A stretch of 64,000 nt of DNA from DAIOEK01 sp963828285. Its GTDB lineage: Bacteria > Chloroflexota > Anaerolineae > Anaerolineales > Anaerolineaceae. The stretch's first letter is position 1. Each line of letters starts with the position of its first letter. The notes beneath the pieces are model-generated. The model was not told where the DNA came from. It ran no database searches and saw only the letters and a list, made by a program, of their open reading frames with translations. Both the position numbers and the translations under genes were made by a program. The stretch lies in assembly GCA_963828285.1 (NCBI GenBank), contig CAWHEB010000002.1:186001-250000 (forward strand), in the 5' to 3' direction. Shown piece by piece: positions 1-8,619 of this stretch.

Positions 1-1
1 G

Positions 2-376
2 CCGGCAATCATAGTCCACACAACCCTTGCAGTAAAAAAGGCAGAAGAACATGAAATCATCCACAAATTGGATGAATTCACAGCAAAACGCAAAAGCAAT
101 CAACCAACCGGCGCCAGTCTCGGATCGATCTTCAAGAATCCGGTTGGTGATTATGCGGGTAGATTGATCGAAGCAGCCGGTTTAAAGGGAAGAAAGATTG
201 GCGGCGCAGAGATCAGTAGCAAGCATGCAAATTTCTTTATTAATTCAGAAAAAGCAAGAGCCGCAGACATTTATCAACTCATCTGCATGGCTCAAAGGGA
301 AGTGGAACAGAAATTTGGTATTACGCTCGAGACGGAGATCGAACTACTCGGCAGCTTCAAGGATGGAGAAGAATGA
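2..376 (+). CDS. murB: UDP-N-acetylenolpyruvoylglucosamine reductase MurB, C-terminal part
   Basis: This is the 3' end of murB; the reading frame is open to the window edge, so the N-terminal FAD domain is missing. MurB reduces UDP-GlcNAc-enolpyruvate to UDP-MurNAc with NADPH in cytoplasmic peptidoglycan synthesis. The visible part carries the SIFKNP motif with the catalytic serine, the AGRLIEAAGLKG stretch and the IGGAEIS..HANFFIN block typical of the C-terminal substrate-binding domain. Its TGA overlaps the ddl ATG (ATGA), which implies translational coupling. Identification is secure; only the start lies outside the window. Confidence 0.95.
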   Translation, partial: PAIIVHTTLAVKKAEEHEIIHKLDEFTAKRKSNQPTGASLGSIFKNPVGDYAGRLIEAAGLKGRKIGGAEISSKHANFFINSEKARAADIYQLICMAQREVEQKFGITLETEIELLGSFKDGEE

Positions 377-1494
377 TGGCAGCAAAGATTAAATTAGGGG
401 TAATTTTCGGTGGTCGATCCGGTGAACATGAGGTATCCCTCATGTCCGCCAGTTCAGTCTTATCGGTAATCGACGCCGCCAAGTATGAGATCTTTCCAAT
501 CGCCATCACCCGCGGTGGAGAATGGCGCTGGGGAGAAAAAGCACTAGAAATGCTGCAAAAGGATACTCCTGAAAAGTTATCCCCGGCTGCAATCTTTCCG
601 GATGTCAATAAGAAATCGCTATACCAACTGAATATAAAAGATCAGCAAACCTATGTTGAAAAAGTCACTGATCTGGATGTGATCTTCCCGGTACTACACG
701 GGACCTTTGGCGAAGATGGTACCCTGCAGGGTCTGCTTGAAATGATGGATATCGCCTATGTTGGTGCTGGTGTATTAGGTTCCTCTGTAGGTATGGATAA
801 AGCGCTTTTCAAAGATGTGATGCGCTCCAACCAGGTGCCGGTGACCAATTCGATCCTGGTCACACGCCAGATGGTCCGAGAGAATATAGACAAGGTCATC
901 CAACAAGCTGAAAAAGTATCCAATTATCCCTTATTTGTAAAACCTGCCAACATGGGGTCTTCCGTAGGCGTGTCTAAATGCCGCACCCGCTCAGATTTGT
1001 ACGAAGGACTTCTGGATGCCGCCAATTATGACCGCCGCATCCTTATAGAGGAAGGCATTAATGCCCGCGAGATTGAGATCAGCGTTCTGGGGAATGACAA
1101 TCCCATCGCCAGCGTACCCGGCGAGATCCGCCCAGGAGCCGATTTCTACTCATACGATGCCAAATACATACTGGACAACTCTGAATTGATCATCCCTGCC
1201 GGGATCACCGAGGCATTATCCGCTGAGATGCGTGAAACTGCCATTCGTGCCTATGTTGCCGCTGATTGTGCCGGAATGGCCCGGGTGGATTTCCTGCTGG
1301 ACAAAGATAACAGCAAATATTACCTGAATGAGATCAACACCATTCCGGGGTTCACCAAGATCTCGATGTATCCCAAGTTGTGGGCAGCCAGCGGTATCAG
1401 CTACCCGGATTTGATCGACCGTTTGATCAACCTTGCCATGGAACGCAAAGCCGACCGGGACGCAACGTCCCATCAATACCGGAGGGGTTCATGA
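373..1494 (+). CDS. ddl: D-alanine--D-alanine ligase
   Basis: ATP-grasp ligase that makes D-Ala-D-Ala for the peptidoglycan pentapeptide. The 373-aa length is normal for the family. Seen: the N-terminal GGRSGEHEVS motif, the LHGTFGEDGT loop, the KPANMGSSVGVSK ATP-binding segment, and the C-terminal EINTIPGFTKISMYPKLW block with the metal and substrate residues. The start is the first of two adjacent ATGs and overlaps the murB stop. The gene ends in an ATGA overlap with ftsQ, so murB-ddl-ftsQ are read as one transcript. Confidence 0.96.
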   Translation: MMAAKIKLGVIFGGRSGEHEVSLMSASSVLSVIDAAKYEIFPIAITRGGEWRWGEKALEMLQKDTPEKLSPAAIFPDVNKKSLYQLNIKDQQTYVEKVTDLDVIFPVLHGTFGEDGTLQGLLEMMDIAYVGAGVLGSSVGMDKALFKDVMRSNQVPVTNSILVTRQMVRENIDKVIQQAEKVSNYPLFVKPANMGSSVGVSKCRTRSDLYEGLLDAANYDRRILIEEGINAREIEISVLGNDNPIASVPGEIRPGADFYSYDAKYILDNSELIIPAGITEALSAEMRETAIRAYVAADCAGMARVDFLLDKDNSKYYLNEINTIPGFTKISMYPKLWAASGISYPDLIDRLINLAMERKADRDATSHQYRRGS

Positions 1495-2528
1495 GCATCC
1501 TACGCAAACCCACCTCACGCGCGGATGAAGTCCGTGCACGACGCGCGAAAGACATCAAACAACGGGTCATTATCGCGTCCGATACGATCAAGAAACCCGG
1601 ACGATATACCCCCATCGTCACAAGAGATGAGGTTGAGTCCATTCCGATCCTGCAGCAAGCCCGCAAGAAGACCCGCCGGAAATTCTACATTCCCCTGCCG
1701 CACGGCGCTGAAATTCGCCTACCGGCTATTCCTGTGCTCAAACCAGGTTGGCGCCTGGTATCGGGACTGATCTTCGTACTCGCCTGGCTGGGAATCTATG
1801 CCATGTGGGAAGCCCCCTTCTTCCAGGTCAGCGGAATCAAGCTGGTCGGCGGCAACCGGGTGACTCTGGCCGAAGTACAAGACCTGGCTCCACTCAAAGG
1901 ACAGCGGTTACTGGCAATCACTCCCGACCAGATCTCGCGGGTCATTCGCAATACTTACCCGGTGTTAGCCGATGTCAAAGTCTCCATCGGGTTGCCCAAC
2001 ATCATCGTTGTGAAACTGGTTGAGCGGGAACCGGTGCTGCAGTGGGTACAGGATGGCGAACTTAAATGGATCTCCGCAGAAGGGATCGCTTTCGACCCCA
2101 AAGGGGAAGCCAATGAGCTGGTCACCATCCACGCCGCTGGCGCTCCCCCATCCGGGAAAGGCAACCTGACACTGGTTAAACAGGACAGCCGCAAATCATT
2201 GGCCAGTATCGTATTCAAAGCCGGAGCTGAACAAGATATTAGCGTCGCTCAGGCTAAAGTGTTCATGGACCCGGCGATGATCCCGGCGATCAATCAGATC
2301 GCGAAACAGGTACCCAAGGGTGTTGAACTGGTGTATCACCCGATTTACGGACTTGGCTGGACCGACCCCAAGGGTTGGAAAGTTTATTTTGGCATGAATC
2401 CGAACGATATGGCTGCCAAGTTGAACATGTATCAACAGATCACTCAAAAACTAACCGGACAGGGCATCAAGCCGAAATTGATCTCGATGGAAAACCTGTA
2501 CGCACCTTATTACCGCACGGAGAAATAA
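1491..2528 (+). CDS. ftsQ: Cell division protein FtsQ/DivIB
   Basis: Bitopic divisome protein linking early cytoplasmic and late periplasmic division proteins. The ATG at 1491 overlaps the ddl stop and follows a GGAGGGG ribosome site, which favours it over the longer upstream frame that runs deep into ddl. The 345-aa product has a basic cytoplasmic tail of about 85 residues, one transmembrane helix near residues 88-106, and then a POTRA-like domain (FFQVSGIKLVGGNRVT onward) with a FtsQ/DivIB C-terminal domain. Position between ddl and ftsA matches the classical dcw cluster. The sequence is divergent, as is usual for FtsQ, so context carries part of the call. Confidence 0.85.
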   Translation: MSILRKPTSRADEVRARRAKDIKQRVIIASDTIKKPGRYTPIVTRDEVESIPILQQARKKTRRKFYIPLPHGAEIRLPAIPVLKPGWRLVSGLIFVLAWLGIYAMWEAPFFQVSGIKLVGGNRVTLAEVQDLAPLKGQRLLAITPDQISRVIRNTYPVLADVKVSIGLPNIIVVKLVEREPVLQWVQDGELKWISAEGIAFDPKGEANELVTIHAAGAPPSGKGNLTLVKQDSRKSLASIVFKAGAEQDISVAQAKVFMDPAMIPAINQIAKQVPKGVELVYHPIYGLGWTDPKGWKVYFGMNPNDMAAKLNMYQQITQKLTGQGIKPKLISMENLYAPYYRTEK

Positions 2529-2529
2529 C

Positions 2530-3765
2530 ATGGAAGAGCCGATTGTAGTAGGAATTGACGTAGGCACATCCAAAATATGCACCCTTGTGGCGAGAATTGA
2601 GGGAGAGCGTACATTACGGATCCTTGGGGTTGGTATCGAACCATCCCAGGGGATCAAGAAGGGAACCGTCGTGGATATTTCCGCGGCGACTACGTCCATA
2701 GCGCGTTCGGTTGAAAAAGCGGAACGATCATCAGGTTTGGAGATTACCTCAGCCATCGTCAGTCTGGCAGGTTCACATGTTTCATCGGTGAACAGCCGCG
2801 GCGTGGTTGGGATTGCAGGACGCGTAATCGATCAAAATGACGTGACCAGAGCACTGGAGGCTGCTCAGGCCGTTGCCATCCCGCATAATCGGGAAATCAT
2901 CCATGTGATCCAACGAAGTTTTACCGTGGATGGTCAAGATGGAATTCACATGCCAATTGGCATGCATGGTTTTCGTTTGGAAGTTGAAGCACATATCATC
3001 ACTGCTGCAGCCGCCACCGTGGAGAATATCCGCCAGGCAGTCAGCTCGGCCGGGGTACAAACCGCTCAATTTGTACTCAACCCGCTGGCTTCAGGTGAAG
3101 TGGTGCTCTCAGAAACCGAAAGGCAAATGGGAGCAGTGGTATGCGATATCGGGGCTGGGACCACCAGCATGGCTGTGTACATCGATGGCGACGTATGGCA
3201 CACCATGGTGTTGGGGATCGGCGGAAGCATGATCACCAGCGATATCGCCCACGGACTACGACTGCCGATTTCGCAAGCTGAGGAAGTGAAACTTCAGCAT
3301 GGGCACGCAGTGATGGATGATGTGAGTGAAGACGATAAATTTACCGTTCGATCCTTCGGAGAAGATCAACCAATTCAGGTGAGCAGAAAAGAATTGGCTG
3401 AGATCATCGAAGCCCGCACCGAAGAGATCTTCACTCTCCTGCTTCAGGAAATAAAACGCAGCGGCTACGACGGCTTACTGCCTGCCGGCATGGTACTCAC
3501 CGGCGGATCGAGCCAACTGCCCGGCATTCGCAGCCTGGCCAGCCGTGTCATGGGACTGCCCGTGAGGATCGCTCACCCCGAAAACCTGCTGGGGTTGACC
3601 GATCAACTGCTGGCCACCCCCTATTCCACCAGCGTCGGCTTGCTTTACTGGGCGCTGATGATGAGTGAATCTGCTTTATCACCGCAAAAACGCAGTTCGC
3701 TGAAAACAAAAGATCTGATCAGATGGGATCAGGTGAAAGAGTTTCTAAAAAGATTACTTCCATGA
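2530..3765 (+). CDS. ftsA: Cell division protein FtsA
   Basis: Actin-like ATPase that tethers FtsZ filaments to the membrane. The 411-aa product shows the phosphate-1 motif GIDVGTSKI at residues 9-17, the 1C-domain region with AAQAVAIPHNREI, the phosphate-2 loop DIGAGTTSMAVY, and the adenosine motif VLTGGSSQLPG. The C-terminus ends in a basic amphipathic stretch (WDQVKEFLKRLLP), which is the expected membrane-targeting helix. It starts one base after the ftsQ stop and sits directly before ftsZ. Confidence 0.96.
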   Translation: MEEPIVVGIDVGTSKICTLVARIEGERTLRILGVGIEPSQGIKKGTVVDISAATTSIARSVEKAERSSGLEITSAIVSLAGSHVSSVNSRGVVGIAGRVIDQNDVTRALEAAQAVAIPHNREIIHVIQRSFTVDGQDGIHMPIGMHGFRLEVEAHIITAAAATVENIRQAVSSAGVQTAQFVLNPLASGEVVLSETERQMGAVVCDIGAGTTSMAVYIDGDVWHTMVLGIGGSMITSDIAHGLRLPISQAEEVKLQHGHAVMDDVSEDDKFTVRSFGEDQPIQVSRKELAEIIEARTEEIFTLLLQEIKRSGYDGLLPAGMVLTGGSSQLPGIRSLASRVMGLPVRIAHPENLLGLTDQLLATPYSTSVGLLYWALMMSESALSPQKRSSLKTKDLIRWDQVKEFLKRLLP

Positions 3766-3828
3766 AATTAGTCGCCAATTTCGTTTGCGTATATCAAAAT
3801 TATGCATAGAATTAAAGAGGAGAATAAA

Positions 3829-4983
<1,155 letters not shown>

Positions 4984-5007
4984 TTTCGCAACGAAAATTG
5001 GTGTTCA

Positions 5008-5041
5008 AATCCCCACCCTGACCGGTGGGGATTTTCTTTTT
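5008..5041 (+). terminator. Rho-independent terminator after ftsZ
   Basis: A perfect 10-bp stem (AATCCCCACC / GGTGGGGATT) with a 6-nt loop is followed by a T-rich tail. It lies 25 nt past the ftsZ stop and closes the division operon. Confidence 0.85.
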
Positions 5042-5381
5042 TGCAAGATGAAGGAGATGGGTGAAAGAGATTTGTGAACTTCGCAAAATATGCAATCATT
5101 AGTTATTTGTTTCAATTCAGGTCATTGGTGTGGTGGATCCAATTACTTCCAAGTTAAGCCTTGCTCAATTGTTGGTCCCAGCTATTCAGATGGTAATGTT
5201 CAAAAATATCAGTTAGTAATTTATCTGAGTTTATGGTTATATAGATTATTTGTTCTAATTATAATCTTAATTATGGAAAATGCAATAAGATATTTGCATA
5301 TGAGAGGTATCCCGTAGATCCATCCGTGCAAGCTCTCATTTTGAGCTACTGAAAGCCGAGATCAGAATTGGTTTTTATAAG
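5042..5381. other. AT-rich intergenic stretch, no gene seen
   Basis: The stretch between the ftsZ terminator and the first hairpin repeat is AT-rich. A 75-codon open frame inside it has no ribosome site and a composition unlike a protein. No promoter or RNA is recognised. Confidence 0.5.
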
Positions 5382-5504
5382 CCCACCCCAACCCCTCCCG
5401 CAAGCATAAACATCTTCGGGCAGCATTATTATGCGGGAGGGGCTTTATATTGTGAGGGTGGAAGCACCGTTGGTGCTTCCACCCTCAACCTCCCGTTTCT
5501 CCAA
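5382..5504 (+). repeat. Dual-hairpin repeat, copy 1 (subtype A)
   Basis: Hairpin 1 pairs CCCCTCCCGCA with TGCGGGAGGGG, followed by CTTTATA. Hairpin 2 pairs GAGGGTGGAAGCACC with its perfect complement around a GTT loop. The unit ends with AACCTCCCGTTTCTCC (subtype A tail). The 68-nt spacer that follows is clearly related to the 68-nt spacer after copy 6. Confidence 0.85.
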
Positions 5505-5572
5505 ATTCATGTAAAGATATTGCGATGGCAACCTCAGGTTTGAAATCCGTATGCTGGGAAGTTATTGAAGAA

Positions 5573-5698
5573 CCCACCCCAACCCCTCCCGCAGGAAAAT
5601 AGTCTTTTCGAGCAGGAATGTCATGCGGGAGGGGCTTTTATCTGATAGGGAAAGAAGAACCGTTGGTTCTTCTTTCCCTATCAATCCAGGATATCCAA
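5573..5698 (+). repeat. Dual-hairpin repeat, copy 2 (subtype B)
   Basis: Same architecture as copy 1, 191 bp downstream. Hairpin 2 here is an 18-bp stem beginning GATAGGGAAAGAAGAACC with a GTT loop. The tail AATCCAGGATATCC is a variant of the subtype B tail AACCCTGGATCTCC. Confidence 0.85.
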
Positions 5699-5769
5699 GA
5701 ACAAGAAAAAGAGGATGCGAAAGCTAACATCGGACATATCTTCGATGCATTGGGATGAGAGATGAAGCG

Positions 5770-5894
5770 CCCACCCCAACCCCTCCCGCATATAAGAGTT
5801 TTCATCGAGCAAATTCAGATTGCGGGAGGGGCTTTATTAGATAGGGAAGGAAGCACCGTTGGTGCTTCCTTCCCTATCAACCCTGGATCTCCAA
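5770..5894 (+). repeat. Dual-hairpin repeat, copy 3 (subtype B)
   Basis: It starts 197 bp after copy 2. Hairpin 1 is intact with a TGCGGGAGGGGCTTTA 3' arm. Hairpin 2 is an 18-bp stem (GATAGGGAAGGAAGCACC) with a GTT loop, and the tail is AACCCTGGATCTCC. Confidence 0.85.
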
Positions 5895-5964
5895 AATCAC
5901 GGAAATACTAAAGTGGCGCTAATCGTGGGTATGAAATTCTTTTGGTTGAAATACATTTAGTGAA

Positions 5965-6090
5965 CCCATCCCAACCCCTCCCACAGGAAAAAAGTTTTCT
6001 CGAGCAGCGTTTCTGTGCGGGAGGGGCTTAATAACGATAGGGACGGAGGAACTTAAGGTTCCTCCGTCCCTATCAACCCTGGATCTCCAA
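5965..6090 (+). repeat. Dual-hairpin repeat, copy 4 (subtype B)
   Basis: It starts 195 bp after copy 3. Hairpin 1 is slightly degenerate (CCCCTCCCACA against TGTGCGGGAGGGG). Hairpin 2 carries ACG paired with CGT where other copies have AAG/CTT or ATG/CAT, a compensated change. The tail is AACCCTGGATCTCC. Confidence 0.85.
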
Positions 6091-6140
6091 GGGCAAAAAA
6101 GTGCAGTGTTAAGGAAATTACTTCTGAATTTGGGTTATTG

Positions 6141-6179
6141 AAAAACAAAGACGGGAGGTTTTCCACCTTCCGTCTTTTT
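6141..6179 (-). terminator. Terminator of the AraC/GyrI gene
   Basis: A GC-rich hairpin (GACGGAAGGTGG / CCTCCCGTC region, with AAAA in the loop) lies 29 nt past the stop of the minus-strand gene and ends in TTTGTTTTT on that strand. T residues on the other side make it potentially bidirectional. Confidence 0.75.
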
Positions 6180-6207
6180 CGAGCACTCAACCGATGAAAT
6201 CGTTAGA

Positions 6208-7113
6208 TCATTTCAAGGCGCGGACAGGGCGACCTTCGATGTATCCCCGGTAGCCCTGCGGTTCGAGCTGAAAGCGCGGACCATCTTCATCCGCCCAGCG
6301 GAATCCGTAGATCTCAGGTTTGTAATGCTTCATCTCTTCCCAAAGGCTGCCGATCGCTTCTTCAAAGACGGCGTCATCATACGGCTGCCCCTGGAAGATC
6401 ATCATCTTGCAGGCTGGCAGGTCGATAAGATCAAATCCTTCGGGAATATTACCCGAGTAACTCATCGGGACTTCGACTCCCTGCGCGTACAGTGATGTTC
6501 CTTTCTTGCGCAGGTTATCCGGGAGCCACATGCCAACAGGTTCGTAGATAGCCTGCTTGATTCCGGTGAGGACATCCCACACTTCGCATCCGACCTCTTC
6601 GCAGTAGGCGTAGTAATCCTCGGCCTTGATGCCGCGTTTGAGGATAAGCTTCCGGGCGGGACGATCCACTACCTGGACGAATATGGTATTAGGTTTATTT
6701 GTGTCGGTCATCGTTTGTTTTCCTTTTTGCAAGGTGAGGTGATTTGCATGGAGATCCTCTGGCATGAATAGCCGGATGGGGATTTTGTTGACGGCAAATC
6801 GATGCGGGCTTAATCCGAATTCTTTCGAGAAGGCGCGGGTGAATCCTTCGTGAGAATCAAAGACGAAGTCAAAAGCCACATCCACAACTTTGAGGTTCTC
6901 TTCGCGCAGTCTGACGGCAGCTCGAGACAGCCGAACGGTGCGGATATACTCAAAAGGGCTTTTGCCGGTCAGTTCCTTGAAGAGCTTGGCAGCGTGCCAT
7001 GGCGAATATCCCGCTGCACCCGCGAGCTTATGCAGGGTAATGGGCTCTTTCAGGTGTGATTCGATGAAAGATTGCATTCGGGTTACGGCGTCGATTTGTT
7101 CCAGATTTTCCAT
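6208..7113 (-). CDS. AraC-family regulator with GyrI-like effector domain
   Basis: The N-terminal ~105 residues form an AraC/XylS double helix-turn-helix (SFIESHLKEPITLHKLA..., then GYSPWHAAKLFKELTG, and a second helix ending EFGLSPHRF). From about residue 140 the sequence matches the GyrI-like/Rob C-terminal small-molecule-binding fold (VQVVDRPARKLILKRG ... LYAQGVEVP). Such two-domain proteins usually sense hydrophobic or cationic compounds and control efflux or stress genes. The 301-aa length is normal for Rob-like proteins. It stands alone between two arrays of the dual-hairpin repeat, so its targets cannot be read from neighbours. Ligand unknown. Confidence 0.85.
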   Translation of the reverse strand: MENLEQIDAVTRMQSFIESHLKEPITLHKLAGAAGYSPWHAAKLFKELTGKSPFEYIRTVRLSRAAVRLREENLKVVDVAFDFVFDSHEGFTRAFSKEFGLSPHRFAVNKIPIRLFMPEDLHANHLTLQKGKQTMTDTNKPNTIFVQVVDRPARKLILKRGIKAEDYYAYCEEVGCEVWDVLTGIKQAIYEPVGMWLPDNLRKKGTSLYAQGVEVPMSYSGNIPEGFDLIDLPACKMMIFQGQPYDDAVFEEAIGSLWEEMKHYKPEIYGFRWADEDGPRFQLEPQGYRGYIEGRPVRALK

Positions 7114-7254
7114 GCGGTCACCTTGTGGAGAGAAGGATACATCTCCGCAGGTCGTTAAGCTTGACTTGCGTTGTGATGTATCAGGTCCACTTGAGTAGCT
7201 GTTTTGTTAATTATATGGGATAAGGATGGAATGTAGATCTCTGTATCGGTAAGC

Positions 7255-7283
7255 CCCACCCCAACCCCTCCCGTTTCTCCGAA
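7255..7283 (+). repeat. Dual-hairpin repeat, copy 5 (internal deletion remnant)
   Basis: The 5' end of hairpin 1 (CCCACCCCAACCCCTCCCG) runs straight into the subtype A tail (TTTCTCCGAA). The junction is the CCTCCCG heptamer found both in hairpin 1 and in the subtype A tail, so the remnant is explained by a deletion between these two direct repeats. The sequence that follows resembles the spacer after copy 7. Confidence 0.7.
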
Positions 7284-7329
7284 GATAAAACAAAACCCGA
7301 TTTGAATTTAATCTAACTTATCGATACCG

Positions 7330-7457
7330 CCCACCCCAACCCCTCCCGCAAGAATGCGATTTTTGTGATCAGCATCACTTTGCGGGAGGGGCTTTTAAGT
7401 GATAGGGAAGGAAGAACCTGTGGGTTCTTCCTTCCCTATCAACCCTGGATCTCCGAA
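7330..7457 (+). repeat. Dual-hairpin repeat, copy 6 (subtype B)
   Basis: Complete unit: hairpin 1 with the TGCGGGAGGGGCTTTTA arm and hairpin 2 with a stem beginning GATAGGGAAGGAAGAACC, ending AACCCTGGATCTCC. Its trailing 68-nt spacer shares GATGGCAACC, TTTGAAATCCG and TGCTGGGAA blocks with the spacer of copy 1 on the far side of the AraC gene. Confidence 0.85.
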
Positions 7458-7525
7458 GGCAAGATAATGGTAAATTGATGGCAACCACAGATTTGAAATC
7501 CGACTGCTGGGAAATTTCTGGAGAA

Positions 7526-7649
7526 CCCACCCCAACCCCTCCCGCGGAAAAGTAACTTTTTCGAGCAGAATAGTTTTGCGGGAGGGGCTAGTTCTTGTGA
7601 GGGAAGAAGCACCGAAGGTGCTTCTACCCTCAACCTCCCGTTTCTCCGA
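7526..7649 (+). repeat. Dual-hairpin repeat, copy 7 (subtype A)
   Basis: It starts 196 bp after copy 6. Hairpin 2 has the subtype A form (GAGGG...CCCTC) with one A-A mismatch, and the tail is AACCTCCCGTTTCTCC. Confidence 0.85.
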
Positions 7650-7703
7650 GGAGATAAAACGATCTGCTGATTGAAATCGATCTGTATTTATACTGAGTAA
7701 ATA

Positions 7704-7848
7704 CCCACCCCAACCCCTACCCTACGGGCACGATGTCCCGCAGGGATACAAACTAATAGAGCGGCGGTGTTATGCGGGAGGGGCTTTTAAGTGATAGGGA
7801 TGGAGGAACCATAGGTTCCTCCATCCCTGTCAACCCTGGATCTCCGAA
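7704..7848 (+). repeat. Dual-hairpin repeat, copy 8 (variant hairpin 1)
   Basis: The 5' arm of hairpin 1 has changed to CCCCTACCCTACGGGCACG and the interior is longer, although the TGCGGGAGGGGCTTTTA arm remains. Hairpin 2 uses the ATG/CAT version of the covarying position and a terminal T-G wobble. The tail is AACCCTGGATCTCC. This is the last copy before the nrdR promoter region. Confidence 0.8.
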
Positions 7849-8048
7849 ACTGGGTAAATAGATAATCCATAAATTCAGCATTGTTGGCAATCCCAACGAA
7901 AATTAATGGCGATTCTCGCATCCCCCAAAAATACCCGGAAATTAGTGGAAAAAACGTTAACAAATTGAGGTGAAATGAGTTGCGAAAATGAGAAATCTTA
8001 AAGATTGTAATGATGTGCAATGTTTAAGGATAACGTAGCCCAATTAAC

Positions 8049-8077
8049 TTGCTATGAAAAAACGCATGTGCTAAAAT
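8049..8077 (+). promoter_or_regulatory. Candidate nrdR-nrdJ promoter
   Basis: TTGCTA (8049-8054) and TAAAAT (8072-8077) are separated by 17 nt, a fair sigma-70 type match. A start site near 8084 would place the following 16-bp palindrome in the early transcribed region. Confidence 0.45.
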
Positions 8078-8116
8078 GTGAAAACATTGCAAATAAGGGG
8101 GGTATAAAACCATCGA

Positions 8117-8132
8117 CCCCCATATATGGGGG
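8117..8132. promoter_or_regulatory. Palindromic candidate NrdR operator
   Basis: A perfect 16-bp palindrome, CCCCCATATATGGGGG, extended to 18 bp by flanking A and T, lies 27 nt before the nrdR ATG. Known NrdR boxes are 16-bp palindromes with an AT-rich ATATAT core, so self-regulation is likely. The outer C/G runs differ from the usual ACAC/GTGT, and no second box is seen at the usual spacing. Confidence 0.5.
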
Positions 8133-8159
8133 TATGTAAATAAATGAAAGGGTGTGTCG

Positions 8160-8609
8160 ATGCGTTGTCCATACTGCAATAGTTGGGATTCAAGGGTAAT
8201 TGATACAACTCACGACGCCAAGGGTGGCGTACGCCGGCGCCGGGAGTGTGATCAATGCGCCAAACGGTACAGCACCTACGAACGAGCCGTCCGCGCTGCC
8301 CCATTGGTGGTGAAACAGGATGGCACTCGAGAAGAGTTTGATCGGGATAAATTATTACGCGGACTTCGCATTGCCTGCACCAAACGTCCGGTCTCTGCCG
8401 CTGATATCGACCGGCTGGTGGGTGAGGTTGAATCGGAACTCGAGAAAATGGGCAAGGCTGAAGTGTCCTCCAGAATTGTGGGGGACAAGGTCATTGCCGG
8501 TTTGAAACAGTTGGATCACATCGCTTACATTCGTTATGCCAGTGTGTATTTAAATCTCGGTGACCTGCGCTCGATCCGGGATGAAATTGACCGCTTATTG
8601 GAAGGATAG
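8160..8609 (+). CDS. nrdR: Transcriptional repressor NrdR
   Basis: Nucleotide-sensing repressor of ribonucleotide reductase genes. The 149-aa product has an N-terminal zinc ribbon (MRCPYC ... CDQC) and an ATP-cone domain from about residue 48 (VVKQDGTREEFDRDKLLRGL). The ATG at 8160 gives the standard MRCPYC beginning and follows a GAAAGGG ribosome site; a GTG two codons upstream is possible. It is followed after 10 nt by nrdJ, its expected target, and preceded by a palindrome that may be its own operator. Confidence 0.96.
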   Translation: MRCPYCNSWDSRVIDTTHDAKGGVRRRRECDQCAKRYSTYERAVRAAPLVVKQDGTREEFDRDKLLRGLRIACTKRPVSAADIDRLVGEVESELEKMGKAEVSSRIVGDKVIAGLKQLDHIAYIRYASVYLNLGDLRSIRDEIDRLLEG

Positions 8610-8619
8610 GATTATCAAT

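Noticed and set aside
5090..5317. 75-codon open frame after ftsZ
   Set aside because: No ribosome site, odd composition (Cys, Trp, Ile runs) and no family resemblance; looks like chance in AT-rich DNA.
5382..7848. CRISPR array
   Set aside because: Units are ~125 bp with related, not unique, spacers of 54-71 bp, and there are no cas genes.
7787..8020. 77-codon minus-strand frame
   Set aside because: It covers part of hairpin repeat copy 8 and has no ribosome site; its end is repeat sequence read through.
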